From Brassica napus (Eukaryota > Streptophyta > Magnoliopsida > Brassicales > Brassicaceae), in assembly GCF_020379485.1 (NCBI RefSeq), contig NC_063449.1:38871473-38935472 (forward strand): a stretch of 64,000 bases of DNA, read 5' to 3'. Of this stretch, positions 23,724 to 36,329 are shown piece after piece (the first letter of the stretch is position 1; each line of letters starts with the position of its first letter). Made by a program: the position numbers and the translations under genes. The notes beneath the pieces were generated by a model. That model worked only from the letters and a program-made list of their open reading frames with translations, searched no databases and was not told the origin of the DNA.

Positions 23724-25432
23724 CCCTATTCAAGAACTGATGCGAAACTCTTTAACTCATCGTAAAAAGAAATTAGCGAAAAGTTGCGTGAAAAATATCG
23801 ACGCAGCATAAAAATTGAGTTCCAACAGATTATTCATGAGCACTTGGTCATTCCACAAAGGAAGTTTCTGGGTGTTTTTATAAATGCCAATGATAACTGT
23901 CTCCAAATCTGTTCAATACTTCCACATCGTAGTTCTGTTTTTTTCTTGATGAAGTATCAGTATGTTACGTATGTTACTACGATTTTGTCAAGTCATCTCA
24001 TATGGATAGTTTCTATGTTAATCGGGAAAGATATAGTTTTCGGATGAAAATATTAGTTAGCAGAAGGTAGATATTTGCCGGCTAGAAGTCGAAGATGAGG
24101 AAATGCCTCATTCGAGAGTACTGTAAGATAATCTCCACATTATATTTACCTTGTTGTACGTCCGCTCTGCATGTAAAGACCTTTTCATGAAGATTTTTTA
24201 ATGTTAAAGTTAGACATCTATTTTTAGGAGCGACGGTTCAAAGAGAAATATGGATTGTGTTTGGGAATTTATCGGTAGATCCAAATTTCCTCATGCACGA
24301 GAAGTGGAAGGGGAAAGTTGGAATTCTCTTCCCTTCCTCCGACTGTTTTTCTATTCTATATTTTGTGAACATGAACACTGTGTGATCAAATCATCAAATG
24401 ATTAGATTTTTATGAGTATGATCCCTTCTTATTGCTATAGCCTTATAGGAGAGGAAACTTGGTATTTATCGTATACATCATTTCCAGAATTCCTTGTTGT
24501 GTCCGGATTTGCCGACATAATTAATATTTGAATATTTTGTCATTTTGTTTTTGAAAATGATTTGGAATAGTAATGGTGTGTCTATAAGTCTATTCTTATA
24601 GATTAGTAAACTCGTAAAAAAAAATCAATTATATGTCATGTCTGGATTGGAATAACAAAATTAATTCATGATAAATTCAATTCTAACAATTCCAGTTAAT
24701 GACCAATAAGTATTCATGTCATTAAGTCCGATTAATTTTTTTGACAGGTTTCACTAACTACCATATCATCATCATTCCCTAATTTATTACAAACACAATA
24801 ATGAGAGTAATAACTTACAAAAGATAAAGTTTATTTCTTTTCTTATAGATCTGCAGAGAGCCATGTGCATGGGGAATCAGCTTCGCCTGTATTTTTCCTT
24901 AAGACGAGAGTTTTTTTTTTCCTCCCATAGAAAGTGATAATATAACAGTAAAAATAAAGAATAAAGGACTTGAGATCATGATTCATGAGACAACGAAAGA
25001 TACATGTAGCATTTTGTGAAATACAGATATCCAATTTTGAGATTTCAATATTAATCGTAACCACATATATTCATGTTATAATATAATAATAGGCTCATTA
25101 TCTATCTGTTTGTATGAATCTTTGTTGCCGCTCGTTAGTCGCTCCACTACGCTTCTCTTTTTTTTTTGACATCAACTAGCATCGCTTCTTAAAGAAAACT
25201 TGTTTTACACCTGTATACTTCTAATAATCTTTTAATGCTTTCTATGTGTTATATACGAATAATTTTTGCCAATTTGTTTCACAACTTTTGGACCCTTATG
25301 CCATTGACAGCCTAGACCCTAGATGTAGGATCTTAAAGAGTACCAAACAAATTGTTTTATTATTTTCGCGAACTACCGCACACAGAATAAAATTGTGTAA
25401 ATATATACAGTGCTAGTATACACAGTTTTATA
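23724..25432. other. intergenic AT-rich DNA
   Basis: No supported gene; the longest frame (23784-24047) has no recognisable domain and is probably spurious. Confidence 0.3.
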
Positions 25433-25915
25433 TAGGGCAAATCTCCAAAATAGCACATTTCTAAGTTTATATCACAAAAATAGCACTCAAAAACCAAAAT
25501 GACCAAAATAGCACATTTCTAAATTTATCCTTTGAAAATTTTAATTTTTTTATTTTTCAAAATTTGAAATCTTATCCCCAAAACCTCATTTCTCAACTCT
25601 AAACCCTAAACCTTAAACTCTAAATCCTAAACCCTAAACCATAAACCCTAAACCCTAAACTCTAAACCATAAACCCTAAACTCTAAACCCTAAACCCTAA
25701 ACCTTAAAATCTAAACCCTAAACCCTAAACTCTAAACCCTAAACCCTAAACCCTAAATCCTAAACCCCACCCTTTAACTCTAAACCTTAAATTTGTGACT
25801 TTTGATAAAACATTAAGTGCTATTTTTGTGACTTTTGACCTTAAGTGCTAATTTAAGAACATAAACTTGATTTAATGCTATTTTTGTCTTATTTAATGCT
25901 ATTTTTGTCTTTCTC
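25433..25915. repeat. inverted-arm element with long telomere-like core
   Basis: The left arm (25447-25516) contains aaatagcac units (ccaaaatagcacatttctaa, cacaaaaatagcactc). The right arm (25814-25890) carries their inverse (aagtgctatttttgtgact, taatgctatttttgtctt). Between them, about 25589-25770, is a run of ctaaaccctaaaccctaaac units with interspersed variants, all in one orientation. This is not a chromosome end: ordinary sequence continues on both sides. Confidence 0.65.
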
Positions 25916-27483
25916 TCTTTTATATATCCTTATACAATTCTTTTTAAAAAATATATATATATATTTATCTAGTATTATATATAATAAAAATTTACATCAA
26001 GACTCTGTAGACCAATTTAACTCCACTAACAAATTCTGAATATCAGTATATTAAACTAAATGTATTAAAATATTAATTTATTATATCATGAACATTCGAC
26101 GATAGTTAATATAATATAATCGTTTACTAGAAATAAACAACTCTTTTTTAGTTTTAAATAATACTTCAACAATGGAGTACGTAAACCTAGTCTATAAAAA
26201 AAAGAGATTTTTTTCTTTTCGGAGTTTTTTCAAAATTAAAGATTTAGTTGTAATAATAATTACTGAACGAAAATTTTAATTAATATACTCATTAATAATA
26301 AGTTCTAAAGAAATGATTAATATACAAATTATAATATTTGTTTACATATAGATATTAATGAAATTATGATATAATAATTTAACTAATAATTTTTTTTTGT
26401 CATATTGCTTTAATCGGTGGATCAAATAGCTTATACTCTATAAGACACGGATAAAAGAAAAGATATACGAGTAACTACGAGCCTGTAAAGCTTAAAGAAA
26501 TTTGTTTATTGCTATCCTTTAGAGACATTGATTATCCTCATTTATGTACACAAAAAGAGATAAAGGGTTCGGAGTGGTTAACTGGCAAAAGTATTATACT
26601 TCTTGGGGGAAATGAATATCTTGATTAAAGTCCAAATTAGGACCTTTTTTTTTTTGTAACTTTAGTCCAAATTAGGACTTACAAGTTACAACAATTTTTT
26701 ACTTATTTTATACTTTATAACAAGTTAACTAAAACTGTACATTTTTACCAATGGTTGATTAGGCAGTGTTATTTTTAATGACAAAATAACAAAACTATAC
26801 ATTTTTGCTCCTTATTAAATCAAATAAATATAAAATTGTGTGAAATAGTATATCACCAATTTAGGTTACCTGTTATTTGTTTAAAACACATGAATAAAAC
26901 AATTTGCCATTTACAAAAAAAAACTGGTGCGTAAAATAAGCTTCTACCTATTTATAATTTTGTAATTCTGTAATTCTGAACTTTTGCTAATAAGTAGTGC
27001 ATATTATCTACTTTATAATAACTTATTTAAAGCTAAAAGAATAAACATTTTGCCATTATGAAGAAGAAAACTTGATGTAACGTTTATTTTTTTTTTTGCT
27101 TTTCTAGTTCTCCATATCGTTTGTGTGAAGCATTTGACATCAACCCACTACGTAGTCAAGATTTCAAACTATGACCTCTTTATTTCAAATAACGTTATCT
27201 CAGTCCTATGATAATTCAAAAATTCTAATAAAATAAAAAAATAGAAATAGAAATAAAATAAAATAATAATTCTGATGTATCTAATCTGTTACCAAACTGT
27301 CATCGGCTTTGTGGGGCAGACATCCCATGTGCAACCTCCTTGGCTTCTGCTTCAGAGTTCCATCTTCTTCTTCTTCCTCCTCTCCCAATGGCCCATCTTC
27401 CCATTTCCACTTTCTTTTCTCCACAATCATAACCAAAGCTTCACCTCAATCTCTCTCTCTCTTTTCCAATCTCTAAGTAAGCT
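25916..27483. other. TMK1 upstream region
   Basis: 1.57 kb, very AT-rich. The last 200 bases before the TMK1 ATG are CT-rich (for example 27350-27470), as is common for plant leaders. No other gene is seen. Confidence 0.4.
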
Positions 27484-30386
27484 ATGAAGAAACACAGAGC
27501 CTTTCTTAAGTTTCCCTTTCTTCTCCTCCTCCTCTGTCTTCTTAAGTTCTCCAAAGCTGATTCAGATGGAGACGCATCAGCTATGCTTTCACTCAAGAAA
27601 AGCCTAAACCCACCTTCATCTTTCGGATGGTCCGACCCGGACCCGTGCAAATGGACCCACGTCGTTTGCACAGGCACCAAACGGGTGACCCGGATCCAAA
27701 TCGGGCATTCGGGTCTCCAAGGTACACTCTCTCCCGATATTCGTTCGTTAACAGAGCTCGAGAGGCTCGAGCTGCAGTGGAACAACATCTCTGGTCCCAT
27801 CCCTACTCTAAGCGGCTTGTCTTCCTTACAAGTCTTGATGCTAAGCAACAACCACTTCGACTCGATCCCCAGCGACATCTTCCAAGGCTTAACTTCGTTG
27901 CAATCTGTCGACGTGGACAACAACCCTTTCGCGTCTTGGGAGATCCCCGAGAGCTTGAGAAACGCCTCTGCTCTTCAGAACTTCTCCGCCAACTCGGCTA
28001 ATGTCTCCGGTACGTTACCTGGTTTTCTCGGACCGGATGAGTTTCCCGGTTTGTCTATTTTGCATTTGGCTTTTAATAAGTTAGAAGGTGAGTTGCCGTT
28101 GGGGTTGTCCGGCTCTCAGATTCAGTCGTTATGGCTCAACGGTCAGAAACTAACCGGTTCGATCGATGTTCTTCGGAACATGACCGGTTTAAGAGAGGTC
28201 TGGCTTCATTCCAATTCGCTCTCCGGTCCTCTTCCCGATTTCTCCGGTCTGCAAGAGCTTGAGAGCTTGAGCTTGAGGGATAACTCGTTCACCGGTCCGG
28301 TTCCCGCTTCTTTGATGAGTCTTGACTCATTGAAGGCTGTGAACTTGACTAACAATCATCTTCAAGGACCGGTCCCTGAGTTTAAAGCCTCCGTCTCCGT
28401 CGATTTGGAGAAAGATACCAATAGCTTTTGCTTGCCTACTCCAGGCGAGTGTGATCCTAGAGTGAAGTCTTTGCTTACGATCGCTAGCTCAGTGGATAAT
28501 CCACTGAGGCTAGCTGAGAGTTGGATAGGAAACGATCCTTGTACTAACTGGATTGGGATCACTTGTAGCAATGGGAACATTACCGTTATTAATCTTGAGA
28601 AAATGGGGCTAACCGGGACGATTTCTCCTGAGTTTGGCTCCATCAAATCGCTTCAAAGAATCATTCTCGGAATCAACAACCTTACCGGTACCATTCCTCA
28701 TGAGCTCACAACGTTACCTAACCTCAAAACGCTGGACGTTTCGAGTAACCATCTTTTTGGGAAGGTTCCTGCTTTCAAAAGCAATGTGGTTGTGAATACT
28801 AATGGCAATCCGGACATCGGAAAAGATAAAAGCTCTTTATCTCCTCCTGGCTCTTCTTCACCTTCTGGTGGTGGTTCTGGTTCAGGCTTAAGTGATGGGA
28901 GAGTGAAAACGTCTTCGGGTTTTATAGGAATCGTTATTGTTTCTGTGCTCGGTGGACTATTAATGATCTTCTTGATCGGTTTATTGGTTTTCTGCTTGTA
29001 CAAGAAGAGGCAAAAGCGGTTCACAAGGGGCGAGAGCTCGAATGCAGTTGTTGTTCATCCGAGACACTCTGGCTCTGACAATGAGAACGTTAAAATCACA
29101 GTGGCGGGTTCAAGCGTAAGCGTCGGAGGCATAAGCGACACCTACACGCTTCCCGGTACGAGCGAGGTGGGAGATAATATCCAAATGGTGGAAGCGGGAA
29201 ACATGCTGATCTCAATCCAAGTGCTTCGTTCGGTGACTAACAACTTCAGCCAAGATAACATTCTGGGACAAGGAGGTTTCGGTGTTGTTTACAAAGGCGA
29301 ATTGCACGATGGAACAAAGATTGCAGTTAAGAGGATGGACAACGGAGTGATTGCTGGCAAAGGTTTTGCGGAATTCAAGTCTGAGATTGCGGTTTTGACC
29401 AAAGTTAGGCATCGCCATTTGGTTACGCTTCTCGGTTATTGTCTGGATGGGAACGAGAAGTTGCTTGTGTACGAGTATATGCCTCAAGGGACTTTGAGTA
29501 GGCATCTGTTTGAGTGGTCGGAGGAAGGGCTTAAGCCTCTCTTGTGGAAACAAAGATTGACTTTAGCGTTGGATGTGGCGAGAGGTGTGGAGTATCTTCA
29601 CGGATTAGCTCATCAGAGCTTCATTCATAGAGATCTTAAACCGTCAAACATTCTTCTCGGCGATGATATGAGGGCTAAGGTTGCGGACTTTGGACTCGTT
29701 CGTCTTGCACCTGAAGGGAAAGGGTCTATTGAGACTAGAATTGCTGGAACATTTGGTTACTTGGCACCCGAATATGCAGGTTAGTTAGTTAGATACTTTG
29801 CACATTCGATTTAATTCTATTCATTTTGATGATTGTGATATTGTTTGTTGCAGTTACGGGTCGAGTGACCACAAAGGTCGATGTGTACAGCTTCGGGGTG
29901 ATTCTGATGGAACTAATAACAGGAAGGAAATCTCTAGATGAATCGCAACCAGAAGAGAGCATTCACTTGGTCTCCTGGTTCAAACGAATGTTCATCAACA
30001 AGGAATCATCATTCAAGAAAGCAATCGACCCGACAATAGACCTCGACGAAGAAACCCTAGCCAGCGTTCACACCGTTACTGAGCTGGCAGGCCATTGCTG
30101 TGCCCGTGAGCCTTACCAGAGACCAGACATGGGACACGCTGTCAACATTCTGTCCTCACTCGTCGAGCTATGGAAACCTGCTGATCAGAATCCAGAGGAC
30201 ATATACGGAATCGATCTGGACATGTCTTTGCCTCAAGCTCTTAAGAAATGGCAAGCTTATGAAGGAAGAAGTGATCTTGAATCATCTACTTCGTCGCTTT
30301 TACCTAGCTTGGGTAACACGCAGATGAGTATTCCCTCTAGACCTTACGGATTCGCAGAGTCTTTCACTTCCGTAGATGGACGTTGA
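27484..30386 (+). CDS. TMK1: TMK1-type leucine-rich-repeat receptor kinase
   Basis: Two exons, 27484-29779 and 29854-30386, joined across a 74-base GT/AG intron within the kinase domain, give 942 residues, the length I recall for Arabidopsis TMK1 (At1g66150). Order: signal peptide (1 to about 25), a first LRR block, a Cys-containing non-LRR island (around 315-365), a second short LRR block, a Ser/Gly/Pro-rich juxtamembrane stretch, a transmembrane helix (about 480-505) and a kinase domain. Kinase residues are intact: glycine loop [11 protein letters not shown] at about 594, Lys616, HRDLKPSN at about 715 and DFG at 735-737. In Arabidopsis, TMKs act at the plasma membrane in auxin-triggered cell-surface signalling and growth control. 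All key residues are present, so I expect a functional receptor. Confidence 0.97.
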
Positions 30387-30577
30387 TGAAATGAGAATTC
30401 TTCACAAATCCCAAATTTGTTTGTTTTCTTCTGTATATTTGTGTGTGTTCTTCCTCTTTCTTCACTTCTCACTTAACAATTCTTTCATGTTTCTTGTTAT
30501 GCAAGTAACCTTAGGGTTTTGGGTTTCGTAATATTATTGCTGTTTGTTTTGTTGAGTTAAACAAACATGACGTGTGT

Positions 30578-32000
30578 TCAAGTAACAGAAGGAAATACTC
30601 GTTGAACCAAAGGGCGAACTCTCTCAGGCACTAACTTCGAGGTCTCTCCAAGATCCAGTTTATCCGGCGCCGGCGAAGCGGTTTCTCGTCGGCGCGGGGT
30701 ACTATATCCGGCGTGCTGCTAGCTCTCATCTTCAAGGCTCTGTCTCGCATCCTGTTTTGTTTGTCACTACATCGCTTCTGTTGGTTAATCGAAGGAGAAA
30801 GACTCCTACGGATTCAACGACGAAGCCGAGGACTCTTCGTCTCAGATCTTCCGGCGGTCTCTCTTCCTCAGATGGCCTCTCCTCCAGCGACGAGTCGGGA
30901 GGGTTCTCTCACCACCGCTGTGTTCCGGTTCTCAGGGACAGTTCCCGATGAACCTCCCTCTGGCTGCCGTCGGACAGGTTACGTTATCAACTTTGTCCCG
31001 TGCTTTCATATATCTTTGGAGCAGAGATTTCATTTGAAGAGCTTTTCCTTTCTTTCTTCGGGAAGGCTTGAGCCTATTATCACACCACGGTTTGCTCCTC
31101 TCCAGTGTTCAGGCACCAGATCCAAAAGCTCCACGAGATTAGATCCGAATTTTGTCGGTGGTTCTTCACTCTACTCATCTCCTAAAGTGGTGCTCTCCTC
31201 CTCTGCGTGGATCCTCCTAAACGGCTATACTGTTCATCTTCGACAAAGCTTTTCTGGTGACCTCTTCCACGGCACCGTCGAATAGCCAAGATCCGACGCG
31301 TCTCGCTCCGAGCAGTTTGTGGGTAGTGGGATGGATTTCAATTACGTTTGGGCTTGGCCCATCGAAGCTACCAAACCTGCCAGCCCAAAGTTCAGTTTGA
31401 TAAAGCCAAATTCAAGAAAGAAGATGCGATTCATATTACAATGGGCTTGGCTGTTTGGGTTAAACTTATAGAGATTTCCGGTGGGTTCACTGGAATCTCC
31501 TTTCAATGCATATTACCATATCTCTCTTTTGGGATGAATTCACCGGTGGGTGCACCGGTTTGGGACTCGATTTCACCATCCTTCTCTCGTGAGAAGTGTC
31601 TTTTACCATCATTCATTCTTTCCATGAAAGGAGATGTTTTCTCGGTTTCATTATCGAGGTATAGTTCCAGCTTCTTCACCGTTTTGTCATCTTGTGTAGC
31701 GGTCTGTACGGGGCCAAAAGATGCAATCGAGTCTACTATGGTTTTTCTCGTAGGTGAGAACTGGCTCTCAACGTTACTTGTGACTATCTTTCAGCTATCC
31801 GACTTCATCGTGAAAGCCTTATCGACGCAGTCAAGCTTGGTTTTGATTTCGTTGTTATCATCTTCTTTTGAAGAATTATCCTACTTAGCTTTTTTTATTT
31901 GTGTTGTTTATGCTTTTAATGAAAGAGGATGTCACATTCCCTCATGTTATTGTAACCAAACAAGTTAAGTCCGAATGAAATTAAGTTGTGTTCAAAAAAA
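30578..32000 (+). mobile_element. poly(A)-tailed retroposed insertion with target-site duplication
   Basis: The 19-base sequence aaacaaacatgacgtgtgt occurs at 30559-30577 and again at 32001-32019, directly after a run of A (about 31994-32003). The 1.42 kb between them is GC-richer at its 5' end (ccggcgccggcgaagcgg near 30665) and ends with a 3' UTR-like AT-rich tail. Frames of 190 and 206 codons (30713-31285, 31348-31968) have no domain I recognise. The structure is that of a non-LTR retrotransposition product: a non-autonomous LINE derivative or another poly(A)-tailed transcript. It lies about 190 bases past the TMK1 stop. Confidence 0.75.
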
Positions 32001-32019
32001 AAACAAACATGACGTGTGT

Positions 32020-32844
32020 ACTCTTTTAGTTTGTGGAAATGGTAATGACAGTGAGGCAGAGAGGTTGGCATTGGATTCATCTTCACATGCCTGTCTCTTT
32101 TGTTTGGATCTGCTAATATCTTTTATAAATTGACCACGGCACTACTAACTTTTTTGTTTGTTAATAAAATACTAATTTAGCTTCTGCAATAAACAACAGA
32201 TTTCAATATTGGGTTAAATTAGTATCTGGTGACATAGTTTGCTTCTTGAAATAATTACACATGCACATTGACACTTTATAATTACACGCTGTTAAAACAT
32301 ATTCATCGGAAGGAACACTTTTTCAAACATATTTAACTTAACTAACTAAAATGTTTAAAATATTACTTTATCTCTCTTTTCTCTTTAATTTTACTCTCTT
32401 TTCTTCAACGCCTAAACAATCAAATAGATTCACAACATCAGTTGATAGAGTTTTGCTTCCTCTTTCGAGTCATCGAAATCTCTGTTACAGACGTCTGATT
32501 TACCTTCACAATCTTTGTCTCTGTCTTCCCCATCGCACAAATAAAATAGGTATTAAGTTTTAGTATTTTACCAGGACCAAAAATCGGAACCTGAATCAAA
32601 CTAAAATAACAAAAGCTACAAATGGACCGAATTTCTCAAATACCAAACGATTTCTATGTTTCTATAGCTGAAATAACAAACTGAATCGGAACAAACTGAA
32701 AAGCGAATATATATAAATATTAGTTATATATGTAGCACCCTTTATAATGATTCCACTACCGTAAATAAAACAAATTTTCTTCTTATGCCAATTATCGATT
32801 CTCCAAAAACCTAATTGCCGAATTCTGACCTCATCAACGTGATA
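32020..32844. other. intergenic DNA
   Basis: Host sequence resuming after the retroposed insertion. AT-rich, no gene supported. Confidence 0.3.
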
Positions 32845-33402
32845 CAGTAGAACCTCTATAAATTAATACCGTTGAGACTTTGAAATTTTATTAATTTATA
32901 GATATATTAATTTACAAAAGTTTCCATATTTAGATATTCTATTTTAAAATATATTTATTATAAGATAAGAAAAATATTTAATTTTAGTGTATAGACATTA
33001 ATTGTTATTTTTTAAAAATTTGACATTTATATTAATTTTATTACATTATTTCGTGGGTATAATATATATTGCATAGAACTTAAATGTGGTTTTATATATA
33101 ATATTACTAAATCTCATCAAAAATATATTAAGTGTTAAGAAAATATAAAGATAATTTCATTGTGAATATAAACACAAACAATATAATAATAAGTTCTTAC
33201 TTATATAAAATATGTATATATAAAAATTATTAATTTATAATTTTAATGGGACCATATATTTACATTTTTAAAAAAATATTATCTTATTATTTGATCGATT
33301 TGTGTCAAATTTTGAACCGGTCCAAGTTGGGACCAGTAAAAATTATTAATTTATAGAGATTATTAATTTATCGGATATTAATTTATAGAAATTATACTGG
33401 TA
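32845..33402. repeat. foldback MITE with CTATAAATTAAT ends
   Basis: The left end reads cagtagaacctctataaatt (from 32845) and the right end, in inverse, ccagtataatttctataaat (to about 33402). Further attaatttata units are mirrored inside both ends. The core is AT-rich and non-coding. It looks like a common Brassicaceae foldback repeat and sits just outside the gene array. Confidence 0.65.
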
Positions 33403-34245
33403 TTCTATTAAACCCACTGCTGGCTTTTTGTTATTTTTGAATACGCCAAATCCAGATTCAACAAATATATAAATATTCATGTCTTATAATATGTTTCGTA
33501 ATTGTATTAAACAAAAGGACTCATCTATCACTCATAAAAGGAGTGACATGGAGTTTCACTAGTTAGACGTGGTTCAAGTCCCTTTTCATTTTTGAAAGCC
33601 TTTTTACGAAAAAAAGTCCCTTTTCATTTTATCATGAATTTTTTTTACTTACATAAATTAACGAATGGTTATTTTTACTCTTGAATAAATTTTTTTAATC
33701 GATTTGAGTCCTTTAAAAAATGTTTCATGGCACAGTCTTGAGGTGCAACTCCGCTTGTATTTAGTTAATTTTTATTAATCAATTTTTAAATTGTATTTTC
33801 GATCAATTTCTTCAAAATATATGTAATAACTCAAAAAATTAAATATGAAAACATATGTGATGGGATAAAGAAAATGATATATAGATTGTGCAACCACGTG
33901 CTAGTGATACTATAAATGGAGTAAGTTTGTTGCGGTCTTGTGGATTCGCGAAATGCTTTATTTTAAGATTACAAATTAGTGTTAATTTTGATATTCCGCC
34001 ATTTTAGTTCATAAAAAACTGTGAGTATTTAAATATTTTTAAATATTAATTTTTTTTATTTGGGACTAGACCTTTTTATTTGGCACCTAAAACTGAGAAA
34101 AGGGAATAAAGTAATGAAAAAAGAAAACAAACAACACAAAACGAAAAATATAAATCTCACATGAATATATTAAAGATTAATTTTGAATTTGTATGCAAAT
34201 ACAAATAATTTTTATAAAATCCCATATTATTAGGTTAAATAATAA

Positions 34246-34599
34246 TTAAGCAGGTGATACCGCTTTTGAAACAGACACACAATGAGCCCATAATTCATCT
34301 CTTTTCTGTAAATATTTGGATTCGTTTCCGATTAAACTAGGTCTATCCGCGATATATTTGACAAGTGTGTCATGACACTCTTTGCCTTCTTGAACAAGCT
34401 CCTTGCAACAAGGAATTGATACAATTCCATCTCCAAAAACTTGAGAAATGATCTTGAGTGCACAGTTTGGACTAATTTTAACAACACATTGATCCCATAA
34501 TTTTTTTGGCTCATTTTCTTCTACAGCTAATGAAGGTACACATGTATTCGCCACAACTAGGACAACAAAAGACAACATAATAAAGTTAAGCTTCGCCAT
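34246..34599 (-). CDS. array copy 1: secreted six-Cys protein, ECA1/prolamin-like (DUF1278-type)
   Basis: 117 residues in one exon. Residues 1-25 are a signal peptide (MAKLNF, then a hydrophobic run, PSLA before the probable cleavage site). The mature part has six cysteines at 38, 46, 64, 65, 75 and 107, spaced C-x7-C-x17-CC-x9-C-x31-C. The CC pair, and the GxxCH after it, recall the plant prolamin-like/ECA1 gametogenesis-related family (DUF1278/DUF784). Members of that family are mostly small secreted proteins of the egg, synergids or embryo sac. An N-glycosylation sequon is at N92. This edge copy is the most diverged intact one: Ile59, Leu103 and His106 replace Val, Val and Tyr. The protein and secretion calls are firm; the family is a judgement from the cysteine pattern, and another cysteine-rich peptide class remains possible. 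Confidence 0.8.
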   Translation of the reverse strand: MAKLNFIMLSFVVLVVANTCVPSLAVEENEPKKLWDQCVVKISPNCALKIISQVFGDGIVSIPCCKELVQEGKECHDTLVKYIADRPSLIGNESKYLQKRDELWAHCVSVSKAVSPA

Positions 34600-34700
34600 G
34601 GTTGTTATGTGTTTGAGGATTTACTGTTTAACTTTTCTCAAGTTAGAGAAAGAAATAAGTTTATAAATTTCTGATGTTATTTGAATAAACGAGGCTTGCC

Positions 34701-34710
34701 CTATTTATAG
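34701..34710 (-). promoter_or_regulatory. TATA box of array copy 1
   Basis: Read on the minus strand, CTATAAATAG lies about 100 bases upstream of the ATG at 34599. The same element is at the same distance in the other copies I inspected (for example 36431-36440, 39852-39861, 41587-41596) except copy 3, which has lost it. Confidence 0.7.
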
Positions 34711-34788
34711 ATACGAATAATCAATATTTAACATTTATGTTCGACTAATGAATTTTGCTTTTGACGTTTTTATCATTAACAGGTGTTA

Positions 34789-34795
34789 AGTTACA
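34789..34795 (-). promoter_or_regulatory. GTAACTT motif upstream of array copy 1 (MYB98-like site)
   Basis: On the minus strand the sequence GTAACTTAACAC lies about 190 bases before the ATG. GTAACNT is the reported binding consensus of the synergid regulator MYB98 (from memory). The motif is present in nearly every unit. Function here is inference. Confidence 0.35.
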
Positions 34796-35975
34796 TTTTT
34801 TGCTGAAGTTATTAACTGCTTAGGCTTATACTTTATAAAGAATTAAATTAGGATTCCTGTAGTATACAAATGAACACACTAAAAAGTTATATAATTATTT
34901 AAATTAAAAACTACCAAACAGTTTTAATGAATTTTTATTTGTCAGCAACATATAATTTGGTGGTTGTATATCAACTTACTACAAAAACCAAAAGTACACT
35001 CTAACATTTGATCAATCTAGAAATGATTTAAAGTATATATCGATATATATCTCTCTCTCTAATATTAAAGGAAAGAGTTTCAGATTTTATATATTTTTTA
35101 TTTCGTAATGTAGGATGCTTAAGAATGTAATTTTATCCTTTTAATTTTATAAACTTTTATATAGGGATGTTTATGAGGTAAAACATGACTCCACTTGGGA
35201 AAATAATCTACAAATTTCAATTCCTATACAAGAAATAAAACATGAAATCTATATAGAATGAAATTTAATAAAAACTTAAAAACATATTTTCGAATTTAAA
35301 CTTGCCATATCATATTTAATCAGTTTATAACTTACATAATAGTTTAATTACTATATATTTTTTCAAGGAAATTTATGTGTCTCATATTAAACATATAACT
35401 AGCATATATATACTTATATAAATTAACGAATGGTAATTTTTCTTCTTGAATGAATTTTTTTAATAGAGTTGAGTGCTTTTAAAAATGATTCATGCACAGT
35501 TTTGAGCCGCGACTCCGTTTGTATTTGGTTAATGTTTCTTAAATCATTCTTCAAATTGTGTATTCGATCAATTTATTCAAAATATATTTAATAACTCCAA
35601 AATTTAAATATGAAAACGTATGTGATGGGAAAAAGAAAATGGTATATAGATTGTGCGACCACTTGAAGGTGATACTATAAATGTAATAAGTTTGTTGCGG
35701 TCTTGTGGATTGGAGAAATAGTAGATTTTTAAGATTACAAATTAGTGTTTATTTTGATATTTCAACTTATTAATTCATAAAAAGTTTAAATATTAATTTT
35801 TTTAGTTGGCAACTAAAACTGAGAAAAGGGAACAAATAATGCAAAATAAATTAAGTAACACAAAACGATAAATATAAATATAAATCTCACATGAATATAT
35901 TAAAAATTAATTTTGAATTTGTATGCAAATACAAATAATTTTAATAAAATCCCATATCATTATGTTAAATAATAA

Positions 35976-36329
35976 TTAAGCCGGTGATACCGCTTTTGAA
36001 ACAGACACACAATAAGCCCATACTACATCTCTTTTCTGTAAATATTTGGATTCGTTTCCGATTAAACTAGGTCTATCCGCGATATATTTGACAAGTGTGT
36101 CATGACACTCTTTACCTTCTTGAACAAGCTCCTTGCAACAAGGAATTGATACAACTCCATCTCCAAAAATTTGAGAAATGATCTTGAGCGCACAGTTTGG
36201 ACTGATTTTAACAACACATTGATCCCATAATTTTTTTGGCTCATTTTCTTCTACAGCTAATGAAGGTACACATGTATTCGCCACAACTAGGACAACAAAA
36301 GACAACATAATAAAGTTAAGCTTCGCCAT
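35976..36329 (-). CDS. array copy 2: secreted six-Cys protein
   Basis: Full-length, 117 residues, all six cysteines kept. It differs from the array consensus at Ile54 (QIFGDG) and Val102 (RDVVWAY), and keeps Ile7 in the signal peptide like copies 1 and 4. Its promoter has a perfect AACACGTGTT palindrome at 36510-36519, where other units have CATGTG or CAGGTG. Intact; probably one of the older, unhomogenised left-edge copies. Confidence 0.8.
   Translation of the reverse strand: MAKLNFIMLSFVVLVVANTCVPSLAVEENEPKKLWDQCVVKISPNCALKIISQIFGDGVVSIPCCKELVQEGKECHDTLVKYIADRPSLIGNESKYLQKRDVVWAYCVSVSKAVSPA

Noticed and set aside
30713..31968. Two ORFs (190 and 206 codons) as host genes
   Set aside because: Both lie inside the retroposed insertion between target-site duplications, and neither has a recognisable domain.
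33560..33600. tRNA or SINE-like B box (ggttcaagtccc)
   Set aside because: No A box at the right distance, no acceptor stem and no cloverleaf can be drawn; a chance match or an eroded SINE at most.
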